This document shows positions 32,801 through 44,800 of a stretch of DNA of 64,000 nt, piece after piece. This DNA comes from Deuterostichococcus epilithicus (Eukaryota > Chlorophyta > Trebouxiophyceae > Prasiolales > Stichococcaceae). A program made the position numbers and the translations under genes. Under the pieces are notes generated by a model. The model did not search any database. It had not been told where the DNA came from and was given only the letters and a program-made list of their open reading frames with translations. Each line of letters begins with the position of its first letter. Position 1 is the stretch's first letter. The stretch spans positions 248,009-312,008 of the forward strand of contig JAVTLE010000021.1 in assembly GCA_033439295.1 (NCBI GenBank), given 5' to 3'.

Positions 32801-35800
32801 AATCTCTAAATACAGGGCCAGTGCGGAGCAGACGAGCGGCGACGGGTGCGGCGGGCAGCCAACCAGCGCTTCCTGGGGGCTATGCTGGACATGGGCATAC
32901 CGCAGGAGCATGCGGAGCTGGCGCTGGCCGAGACCGGCAACGTGGGCATCGAGGTGAGGGATCGGTCGTTGGTCCCGTCTCAGACTTGCAACAGTAGCAG
33001 CGTGAGTGTTCACGAGCTGGCGCTGGCGGTGACTGGGGTCGTTGGCAGCAAGGCGGCCAGAACACGCAGAGACCTCACCCCAAGAGTGGTACTGGCAACA
33101 TTGGGGCCGGCGTGGTGCGCTGACGTCAACCTTGACTCAATTGTGCTGCAGCGTTGGTTAGGGCCCACGAAGCACTGTCTCTGCTTGAGACGGGCGATGC
33201 GGGCATGGTGGCACACGCTCAGGCATGGGTCCTGTTTAGTCGTTGAGTCCTGTTTCAGGCCTGATTCATCTGGTGCCTGGAGCTCGGCGCGGTGGGGCTA
33301 GGCAGGTCCACCGTCTGGCCCAGGCAGCTGAGCGGCGACTCCCATCCATTGCAGCACGGCCAACCACCCTCGCGCAGGCAGCATCGTGTGAGCGGCGCAT
33401 CTGCGCCGGCAGCTGCTGGACAGGCTGCCGAGCAGCAGCAGGCAGCGACTGGTGTACCCATCGTGCGATGGCAATGACAGCATGGACACGGGCAGTCACG
33501 CGCCGTCGCAGGTGGCCTCCGAGTGGCTGTACACATGTCCAGACGACGTGCTGGACCGGCTCCTGCACGGCAGCGGGCCCGGGACGCCGCACGCCGGCGA
33601 CGGCGCCGACGACGCCCCCGTGCTGACACCCCGCCGCGTCACCACCCTGCAGGTGCGACTCCTCCCCGGCTGTCTGAAATGACTGCAATGAGTGATGAAA
33701 TCGCTGCGCATGAAGCAATGGTCCAAGCAGGTGACGCTCTGCATGACCATTTTACTTGCGACCGTCCCGCGAGCGTGACGCGAGTTCCTCTTCGTCTGCC
33801 ATGGGCCGCACAGCTCCCTGCTGGAGTGACGCCGCTGCATCGAGGCAGGACTGCGTGATCTCATGCTCCATCACAGCCACAGCTTCCGTGTCGGCTGCTC
33901 CTGATGGGCCAGTCGCGTGCCGTCCCCCCGCAGGCGGTGCGCTGCATCGCGATGGGCGCCTTTCACACCGTGGCGGCCACTGGTGCCGGCGCAGCGGCCT
34001 TTGGCGCCAACGACGCCGGGCAGCTGGGCACTGGTGATACGTCAGATCGGCAGCAGCCGGCGGTGGTGGCGGGGCTGGACGGGCGGCCCCTGGCGTCCGT
34101 GGCGTGCGGCGCATACCACACCCTGTTCCTGTGCAGGTGCAGGGTGGTGCACTGCAATTTTTTTGGTGCCTGAAGCGCGCTCATATACGTCGGGCTTGGA
34201 GGCACTCCATCCAGTCGGCAGTAGCCGGAGAGGCGATTGGGCCCTGCTGGGTCTTGGGGTTGATGCCCGCTCAGGGAACGCATCCTCGGAAACACACCCG
34301 ACCGGGAAGCGCACGGGCCGAACAGAGGCGCTCTGGTGACATTGCAGAGACGGCAGTGTACTCGGCTGCGGCGTGAGTGACAGCGGCCAGCTGCCGCTGG
34401 GCGCCTGCGGACCGCATCAGCAGGGTCAGCAGCAGCGGCGGAGGTCCAGCCCGCTGGGCGGCGGCGGCAGCGGCAAAGTCAGCCGCACGCCCAACGGTGT
34501 GCAGCAGCAGGGCGCTTCGGTGCTGGTGCCGCAGCCGCTGCAGCTGCCCTTCCTCCAGGTGACATCGCATCGCCTTGCAGAATTATTCTTAGGAACTTGC
34601 CCGCATTGGCAGACAGTCGGTGCTGTGCGTCAGGCGAATGTAGGACGTAGGGCGTACAGCCACGAGGAGGGGGGAGCCTGGCGACAGCGGTGCAATGAGA
34701 TCAGCGGCTGAACATCAGCACATGCCAAGCGCGAGATTCTGCCAGTGGATTGGCCGCTGTGTCCCTTGACGAGGACACTCTCTGCATGTGCTGGTGCTCT
34801 GACGCCTTTCGCTTCTCCCGGCAGGGACACTGTTAGCATGCAACTTGGCTATTCCAATAACTCTTGTGACTTGTTTAGGCGCCTCTGTAAAGGAGGTGCA
34901 ATCAGCACGCACTTGGCTGGCAGCCACGCTTCTAGCATTCCAAATGGTTAAGAAGGTGGTATCTGTAGAGTGTGATCTTCCAGTCTAACATTGCCCCTAG
35001 GCGCCAGATGTGCGGGCCGCGTTGGTGGTGAGCTCGCTTGCGGCCGTTGGCACCACCTCTGGCAGCCCCGGTTCTGAACATCAAGGCGGGGATGTCCGCC
35101 GTCTGTGATCAAGATTGTTTTAATCGTTGAACCCGTACAGGCGCCCCCAGGCCAGGCTGTGCCGGTGGTCAGCGCCCTCGCCGCCGGCGGTGCTGCTTCC
35201 GGCTTCCTGGTGCGAAGCGGCAGCGAGCTGCCAGAGCCGCGGCCGCCGCAGCTGCTGGAGCGGCTGCAGGCCGCGGTCGCAGGGGCGGCAGCGGAGGCGG
35301 CCGCAACGCTAAAGGGTGGCCCGCTGCCGCTGGACGGCGGTGCAGCGGCGCTGGCCGGCGTGGTGACGGCGGTGGAGATGATCTTCAGCTCCGCCGCGGC
35401 CCTCAGCGCCGCCTTTGGCCACCGGGTGAGGAACCGGGCTGCGACATTATGCGGCAGCAAGGATCACTTATACAGCGCAGCCTAGACAGCGAAGGATATG
35501 TCTCTCATATTTCGCATCCTGCATGTGCGCAGGATGGTGTGGGGCTGCAGATCCAGGCCCTAGTTGACATGCAGCTTGCCATTCTTGGGCTGTATGCACC
35601 GCACCGCGGCAGTGAGCAGCCACAGGACCAGCAGCGGCGGCGGTGCAGCCTGCACGGCGGCGGCAGTGGCAGCGCCGCCTCTTCAGCGCAGTCCACACCG
35701 TCACACGCGGCGGCAGATGCCGCGACGGCGGATGCTGCGGCAGCGTTGGCAGCGGACGCGGCTGTGGCAGCAACAGCACTGTCAGCGGCGGCGCCTGCAG

Positions 35801-38800
35801 CTGGGCCCGCAGGCGACGCCGCTACACTAGACGTGGCGGCGGGCTCGGCGCCGAGTCGACAGTACAGCCATGCCGAGGTGGGTCTGAAGAGCGATGCAGC
35901 ATCCCAGGGTTGAGCTTGGGGGTTTTTCGTCGAAACCTCGCTCGAGGCCAGAGGTTTTCGGCGGGGCTTGGCTGCGCCCGACGACAGCTGCGCCGGACAT
36001 TCCTCGAAATCCAGCCTTTTCTGCGCCGGCGCCGGTGCCAATGTGGGAGGCGTGGCGTGGCGTCAGGCAGCGCTGTTGGAGCGCTGCCTGGGCCAGCACT
36101 CGAGCTCGCATCTTGGCACTATTCGTCCCCACTCCCCAACCTTTCCTGTCATGAGACTTGGGGCGCGCCAGCATGCACAGCTGGTTTATCGTGCCCTCTT
36201 TGCGGCTGTGCAAGCCCCAAACTCAATTGCCACAGTCAGTTCGCCCTTGCAACCGCGCCTTGGGCAGGACCTGCCAGAGTGGTGGCACCACAGCCAGTGT
36301 GCAACGCGCTTGTGCCAGCACTATGCAACGAGAGACTGCCGTTCGGACCTGCACGAGTGGCGAATCGGCGCGGCGCTGCAATGTGACGGACGCATTTGCC
36401 ACTGCCCATGTCGAGCACTGACTGGAACGGGGCTGGGCAGCTGCTGAGGCCTCGCTGCTGCTGCTGTTGAAAGGCGTGCACGAGTGGCGATCGCGGCGCT
36501 GCGAGGACCTGAGATTGCCTCGGACTGTGCTCTGACTTGTTTTGACACTTGATGGTTACTCGTTTCTAGGGCCTGCACGAGTGGCGGGGGCGCTGCTGTG
36601 AGGATGTCATTGGTGCGCTTGGCTGCGCGACGGACCACCTGCTGGCCGAGCTGGCCACCTCCATCAGACTTCTCGGTGCTCCCGCCGTTCCCATTTCGCA
36701 TTCCAGAAAAATGCATGCTTATGGGTCCTTGAGCTGGTTGCTTTCTTTCGCAGTGTCCCAAGTGCTCAAGTGACACAGTATCATCGTTGTTCTGCTACTG
36801 GTGTTCCAAGAGCACCTGCCGCCGCCGGCACCACAAGTGACGCAACATCATCATGGTTCCATCACTGATGCTCACGCCCCTGCTGCCGCCGCCGCCTGCT
36901 CCTCAGCAGCTGCGACCATTTCGACTGTACAGCATGACGATCAATCGCTTTCGGCCAAATGCTTCCAGTCAATTGGCGTGTCGTCTCTGCCCAGGCACCC
37001 CGGAACGGGCGCAGGTTTTGCTGGCGGCGGCGGCCAGCCCGCTGCTGGCGCACCCGCTGTGGGGACCGCGCCTCATCCCCCGCCTGTGCCAGACCATCCT
37101 GGACGCGCCGTCGTCCGCCCGCCAGGTGCACAGGCACCAGGGTTTTGGGTTGTTAACGGTCTCAGACACCACAGCCGAATCGCTTCTTGTCGCAAGCTCA
37201 GCAGCCTCTACGATTGGGCCTGCAGCCTGTGGGAGGGTCCATCATGTTGGGGTATCAGTCACTGGCGGTAGGCACGTGCATGCGCCATGTGGGTCGCCCA
37301 GCAGTTTCCCAGGGCATGATTATTGGCCACCAGCAGCCCCGGCGGCCGCACCCGGGTCAACAGCGTTGGGCAGACTGCCTGTGACATATGCGCTGCCCGG
37401 TGCCACGATCCCGCGCATCTGCATGCAAACCTGCAGGCCTCATTCGGACGCCATTGCCTGCCTCTCATCTGGCCTGCACTCATACCTGATACAGAGCAAG
37501 CAAGCCAGTAGAGTAGCTGGAGTAGCTGTAGCGTCAATAGGGAATAGGCTGGCTGCGGCAGTCTGCAGATCGCCAGATCCCTGCACTTAAGTGCTGTCTA
37601 CTCCTGCCACAACCCATTGCACTGCAAAACGGCAGCCAGGAGTGGTTTAGCGCGCATGCAAGCCGTTGCCGCAGGCAGAAGCCCAAGCCCCCTCAGCATC
37701 AGAGGCTCTCAATGCCTAGGGTTCGCCTGCACACCGATACATGCGACAGCAGTTTCGTCAAGTGCAAGTACCATGTAGCTTCGGATCCGATCGTCAATCT
37801 ATTGAGGTATCTACGCCGCAGTTGCTGGTGGTGTGGTGGTCCGAGTTCGAGCCGGCGCTGCTGGACGCCTCCGTGGTGCAGCCGCTGCAGGTGCGGCAGT
37901 CTCCTCTCACTGTTGACTTCTGAGCCTGTGGACGTCTCCAGATGCAAGCCTGTCGAAGTGCATCAAGTTTTGAATACGGGCAAGGCGTTTGCACTTGTGC
38001 CCTGTGATTGCTCGGCCCTGGCAGACTCAGTCCGAGTCGGGCGGGCACACAGCATGCAGGCTCGCTGTGCCTCACTCCCCTCTTGTCAATGCCCGACAGC
38101 ATGGGACTGACGATGCTGAGGATGCTGCTGCTGTGATGCTTAACTTGTGTTTCTGCGCAGAAAAAGTGGAAGATGCACAATCTCGACGCATGATGCGTGG
38201 GCTGCTGAACAAGGAAATATGCTCCGGCAACTTCCGCGCTGCAGATGTGCCTGAACAGGCGAGCCGAAGGCAACGAGAAAGCTACGGTGTGATGGCGGCC
38301 ATCAAGGGCCTGGCAATCGTATCTGCAGCAGAAGCGCTATTACTCTAATCATCAACTGCTCTGCTCGCAGGCGTACCTCACAGGCGAGCTGACGGCGACC
38401 AAGAAGCTGACTGGCGGCGTGATGGCGGCCATCAAGGGCCTGGCGGTTGTAGAGCAGGCCAACCAGCTTGCACGGCGCCTGCCGCCAGAAGCCTTCTACA
38501 ACGAGCTTATCAGGTGCTACCTTCAGAAAATTACGTTCAGGGGTTCAGGGTTTGCGCCCGCTGATTGAGGGGGTTGCGCCAGGCAGGCCAACTAGCTGGT
38601 GTGGCGCCTGTTGCCACAGGCCTTTGGACACGAGCTCACTCAATAACCCAGTCGGTGGCGGCTATAAACGCTGCAGCTCACCTTCGTGAAACTCTGAATT
38701 ACAAAGATTGCGACGCACGGCCAGCCTGTGCTCGTAGGACTTGCAGCGAAAAAGCAGGACTCGGGCCACCACTCCTTTGTGCAAAGCCAGACGCACGACC

Positions 38801-41800
38801 GACCGGTGCTGGCTCACTACTGTTGCCATCAATCCATGTTCTTAGTCTAGACTTTTCAGGTTAAGGTACGCATCTGGCGTGCGTTTCACAGTGAGAAGCT
38901 GGACGTGGAGGACCACTACGTTGCATGGCGGCAGACGCACGACCAGCCAGCGCTAGCTCACTGTTCTTGCCGTCAACCCATGATTTCAGCCCAGAAGATG
39001 GGCTCAGAAATGCGCCTGGTGTGTGCTTCACAGCGAGAAGCTGGACGTGGAGGACCACTACGTGGCGTGGCGGCAGACGCACGACCAGCCGGCGCTGGCG
39101 CACGCCCGCTCCGCCGACGGCCCGTTCTCCTTCTGCTCCTACGCCTGGCTGCTCAACCCGCGCGCCAAGTCGCGACTGCTGCATGCGGAGGCTCGCTTCC
39201 TGATGGCGCAGACGGTTCAGCAGGTGTGTGTCGAAAGCCCGGCCCGGACCAGCACTTGGTATTTTGGGCAGGTTTTCACCTGGCGCTGCGGAGAAAATTG
39301 CCTGCTTCACATAAAGGCCGGATGCCTCATGGCGCAGATGATGCAGCAAGTACGGCCATTTTCTGTTTACCTTTTGTACGCCTGTAGAAGCCCAAGCTTT
39401 CGGTCGCACCTCTGAATGGGACCCAAGCCAGTTGCGCCTCTCCTGCATGACGGGGAGCGGCCGCCAAACAGGTCTCGTTCGACAGTGGCTGGTGCTGCAG
39501 CCGCAACTGGCCCTCGAGGGGCTAGTGGGCATCCAAGAGCAGCCAGTGTCAAACGCTTCGATGCCTTTGAGCGTTTGAGGTGAACACCTAGTGCATCTAG
39601 GTGCATCAATGTTGGGGACGGAAGCTCAGGAAACACTTCAAGCGTCTGCAGTCCGCCAGGGTTTTGCAGCGCAGCCTTAGAGCGGCGCAGGCCTGAAGGC
39701 CATCTGCTCAGCAGAACAGCGGTTTTTGACTGCTGCATGCCGTCTTGCACAGCGCCATGAGTTTTTCTGCCCAGCTCACTTCACGGCTGGCGCCATCCGA
39801 AGCGTGCCCGCTTCCCTGGGCACCATTATTCGGTTGAGTGCAGCCTTGTAGCGCCTTGGACGACAAGGGCATGGCGCCGTGCTAGGGTTTAGGGTTGCAG
39901 TGCTTGTTCTGGCGCAGTGCGAAGCGGCTGGCTGTTTCCCGGCCCCAGAGGGGCGAACGCCACACTCGGTGGCCAGCACGAGCTCTGACGCCACACGCAT
40001 CCAGCATGGCGCAAGCGTGCGGAATGCAGCGACAGACGCCCACGGGTAGTTCCAGCCAGGTTCGTCCAGCCAGGTTCAGCCAGGTTCAGCGTTCAAACGA
40101 AAATTCTGTCAAGAGCAGCTGTGTTGCATACCGGATCTCCTGTTGCATCCTGGATCTCCAGTCGTTGGTTCTCAGCAGGCTCTCTCAAACCCATTGGGCA
40201 ATGCTTCTTTTGTACCATAGATGAAAATAATAATAATGATAATAACAATGATGATAATAATATTAATAATAATAATGATGATAGTAATAATAATAATAAC
40301 AATAATAATAATAATCATAATAATAATAACAATAATAATATTAATGATATTAATAATATTAATGATAACAATAACAGCAATAATACTAATAGAAATTTCA
40401 CATTCTTACCCTGCAGGCACGCGTGGAGCAGATCCACTCGCCCATTCGCAACCGGCGGCCGTCGCCCCACGAGGAGCGTGTGGTGCCCGACGACAAGCCG
40501 CGGGGGGCCGCCGCGCGGACAGCGGCGGCTGAGCAGCGCGCTCGCCGGGACGCCAGGTATTACAGACCGACATGTATGTGAAATTTAAAGTATACTTGCA
40601 ACTTTCCTCAGTTGTATGCTGTGTTGTTCCATTCTCGAAGTGGAGCATAGATAGCATCTCTACCCTGGAACCGAGTTACGCTGCAGGCGGCGGGACCGAC
40701 AGGCGGGCGGGCTGCGGACACTCTGGCAGAGCATGTGGCGCAATGGCGGTGAACACTCGCCGCCTGCCAATGTGGCGGTGGCGCCGCCGGTGGCGGTGCG
40801 GCGGCCGCAGGATGCCGCGCGGCAGCTGTTCCCCGACCCCGCGCACCTGGTGAGCTCCGGAGGCGTTGGGGACAGGGGATGCTAAGTTGGACTTGATATT
40901 CTCTGTGGGGGAGCTCGCAGTGCCATTTCATCTGGCTATGACAGCCTGCATCAGTGCGCTTTCCAATGCCGAGCTCAGGGTTTACCGACTCGGCGAATTT
41001 CGCACTGCAGATGAATGCTGACTCCTGGTGGCGTCCGCAACTACAGCACATGGCGGCCGCGCAAAGATTGCCATCCCCTTCCGCATGTGGCCTGAACGCT
41101 TGCAAATCCCTGAAAAACCCCTCCTCCCTCCCGCAGGTGGGCAGCGCCGAGCCCAGGGCGGGGCAGCTGCGCATTGAGCTGCCGCCAACGCCGCAGGAGC
41201 CGCCCTCGGGCGGTGGCTGGACGCCGCCGGCCGGCAGCATTGAGGCGGCGCTGGACGATATGTCGCTGTCCAGCGACGGCAGCGAGGTGGGCTACCTATC
41301 CAAAGAACAAAAGGATAAAAGATAGAAGAACAAATGGTTCTGTTCAAGAACAAGCAAGATGCGCGGATGTCTCACGATGGACCGCTGCTGGGCAGGGTAC
41401 AAAGACACAATCATACCTTGGCTTGCTGGAGAGATGGGTGCTATTACTCGGGGCGGCACAACTGCTGCAGGCTGTACGCACCACGTTGGCCGAGCCGGCG
41501 CTGATGGCACACCAAGCCGCTTGCTGGACAGTGCAAAATGCGACTTTTGTCATAGTCGCGGTCTGTCACCGGCTGTTTTTGTGTACGATCGCCTGGCTTG
41601 GTCAATTAGCCTGCCAAGCTTGACTCGCCCCTGTGTGCCGGGTCTTCCCTCAGGCTCTCGACAATGCAACACACAGCCGGCGCCTCCACAAGTGTTCACA
41701 ATGCTCAGCCTTCGCCCTGAGACTGTTGAGCCGGCTCGCCGCGCAGGCCGGCGGCCTGGGGTGTGAGAGTTCTTGAACCTGCTCATGGAAGAGGACAGTG

Positions 41801-44800
41801 GCTTCCAGCATCTTGCAGCACCTTCTACTCATGTCAGCCCTCTGACAAAAGTTCCTGTCGTCCACTGTCACTCACTCTGGCAGGTTGACGCGCTGAGGCA
41901 GCACTGATAGATGAATCTGCCGATGCAGGAGAACTGTGTCTTCCAGCATCGTGCAGCAACTTCTGCTGATGTCAGCCCTCACGGCTGACGGGATTCATTC
42001 TTACAGGCGAGCGGCCTGCGGCGGCAGGGGTCGATGAATCTGCCGACGCCGGAGGACAGCGGCGTGCCGCCCGACAACCCCGACTTCTGCATCCTCCGCA
42101 TCCGCCGCAACCACCTCATCGAGGTGTGTGTGTGTGTGTGTGTGTGTGCACGGGTTGGTGTCCTCGTCAGAGTCTGAGCTCGGGATTGCACAGGTACACT
42201 GTCGCATCCTGCGCATGCGGCGCAGCCATCACACCGAGATGCGTTGGAGGGTGACCATGTTGCAAACAAACAAAAGCTGCAGTTGCGGCGCAAGCAAGAC
42301 CTTTGAGTGTCGACTTGCGCACGAGCTGCGTCACCAGGCGCCCACCCGCAAGCCACATACGAGCCGTGACAGCCTGCCGCCAATCAGTTCAGTTTATTTT
42401 ATTTTTATTATATATTCTATATGATTTTCTTTCATAATCATTCTTACCCGCACAGGATGCGCTGGACGAGATCGCGCGGCAGCGGCCGAAGGATCTGTTC
42501 AAGCCGCTGCGGGTGCACTTCATCCAGGAAGCCGGCATCGACGCCGGGGGGCTGAAAAAGGAGTTCTTCCAGCTGCTGCTGGCGGAGCTGCTGTGCCCCG
42601 ACTACGGCATGCTCATCTTCCAGCCGGTGCGCTCTGCGGGTCGCCACATCAACCGCGATATGATGATGCCAAAAAAAATCTAATATTTGACAGCCTGGCA
42701 GCGTGCCGGTCTGAGTGCTCACAGCGCCAGGGCTGTGGCTTGTCACAGATGTTCAGATGCCCTGGCAAGGCCTGATCTTGCTGGCACTGGGCCCCCCACC
42801 TCTGGTGGGCTCAGCCCAGGTCAATGCCGATCTGCTTGTCCCCTTGTGGTCACACGCCATGCCGTCTCTGGAAGCAAGCTGATTCGCATACAACAACCAC
42901 AGGAGTCAGGCACCTACTGGTTCAACCCCTCGTCGCTGGAGGCGGACACTGAGTTCATGCTGCTGGGCCTGGTGGCTGGCCTCGCCATCTACAACGGTGC
43001 GTCCCGTCCATACAAGTTCGTTTTGCTGTCATGAGCCCCTCGCACTCGCAAGCTGCAGCCCTGCGGCAGGTGCTGGGCAGTTGCTCGGCTACAACGGTGC
43101 GATTTCTTCGAAATGTCTCGGGCACCCAACTGCTGACAGGATGTGCCAGGGCTGCTCAGTGACTTGCTCACGTATGCTCCTGGCTGGCGCTGGCGCTATA
43201 CAAGCACAGTCGCTGTGCAGACACCAGACACCAGACGAGACCAATCTTCCAGTATCTATCAATGCGCACATTCCCCCAGAACTGTTTTCTGCCTGCTGCA
43301 GATGTGCTGTTGGACATTGCGTTGCCGCTGCACGAGGAGCTAGCAGTGCAGCTGCCGAGTGCAGCTTGGTCAATTGCTTGTCGCGAGTGCATTGGTTATC
43401 AACCTGTGCAGGCGTGCTGCTGGACTTCCCGCTGCCGCTGGCGCTGTACAAGAAGCTGGCGGGGCAGCCGCTGGGGCTGCGCGACCTGGCGGACTTTGAC
43501 CCCACCCTGGGGCGCTCACTGCGCCAGCTGCTCGACTACGACGGTGCACGCTCCCTGAGACCAAATCCTGACATCCTGATCCTCATCATGTTCTGGCAGC
43601 ATCTCGGTCGATGTGCAGGATCCGCGCAGTGCTGGACATGCCAGCTGCACGATCGCACGGCTGCGCGTGGAGCGTCTGCTTGCCACACCCGCTTTCCTGG
43701 GCACAGGAGCCGGTTTGTTGCAGGAATCGACGTGCAGCCGTGCTGAAATTGGCAGAAAGCCTCTGTCCCAAAGCATCCTTGAGCTGTGGTCCGACCTTGA
43801 GTACCATCAAATTTGTAAATGTTTAAACTGTCCAGGCCCCGGCACCGTGGAGGACGTCTTCTGCCAGACCTTCACCGCCGGAGTGCCTGGCATCGGGCAG
43901 CCGCTGTCGCTGCCACTAGTGCCGGGGGGTGAGGCGCTGTATGTCACCGAGGACAACCGCCGCCAGTTCGTGGACGCCTATGTGGACTGCATCCTGTCGC
44001 GTGCGGTGCACCGCCAGTTTGAGGTGGGCAGCCGATCTCGCATCTGATTCGACGCTTGCAAGGCTGCATGCGGCGGTCGCAACATGGGAACAAGTGCAGT
44101 ACGTGAGCATCCGGCACTGCGGCCGCTTGTCAATTGCATGTTGTTGAGCTTGCTGCACCGCGGCTTCTTGGTAGAGTTGTGCGGGGCTTGTCTCATCGCA
44201 AAACAGCATTCGTCTGGGACTCTGGCTCCTGGCCTCACTGCCGCAGACGGGTCGGAATGTGAAGTACAGAGCCACATATGCCACTGCTCCAATAACGTCC
44301 TTGTGGTCATTTTTCCAGGCCTTTGCGCGCGGCTTCCTGATGCTGTGTGGCGGCCCAGCAATCCACCTGTTCTCGGCCACGGAGCTGGAGCGGCTGGTGT
44401 GCGGCACCCCGCTGCTGGACTTTGGGGCGCTGCAGCGGGCGGCGCGCTACGATGGGGGCTACCACGCGGAGCACCAGGTGACAGCAGGCCCCACCTTGAG
44501 GAGGCTGTTGGAAGGGATGTCGATTAATATGACATTGTGCACGCGACCCTGCAGCAGGGTGCCGCGCTTCGACGGCAGCTGCCAAGCAGACCGTCAGGTG
44601 GCGGGAACACGCGATACTGGAGGTCAGCTGCTCCACTGCGAGCCTCTGGCTTGTGCTGGAGGTATGTTCGGTGATGTCGGGCCCTTGTCAACGCTGGCAC
44701 TCCGGTGCGATTGTGGGCTGTGGCCGCCTTAGGAACCCCTCACCCGGGAAACATCGAACCATGTCCAGCGCAGCAGGACCTGCTGTTCTGACGCTTGGTG

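Noticed and set aside
36348-42240. Evenly spaced repeats reminiscent of a CRISPR array
   Set aside because: Units are degenerate, differ from place to place, and each matches its neighbouring exon; the genome is eukaryotic.
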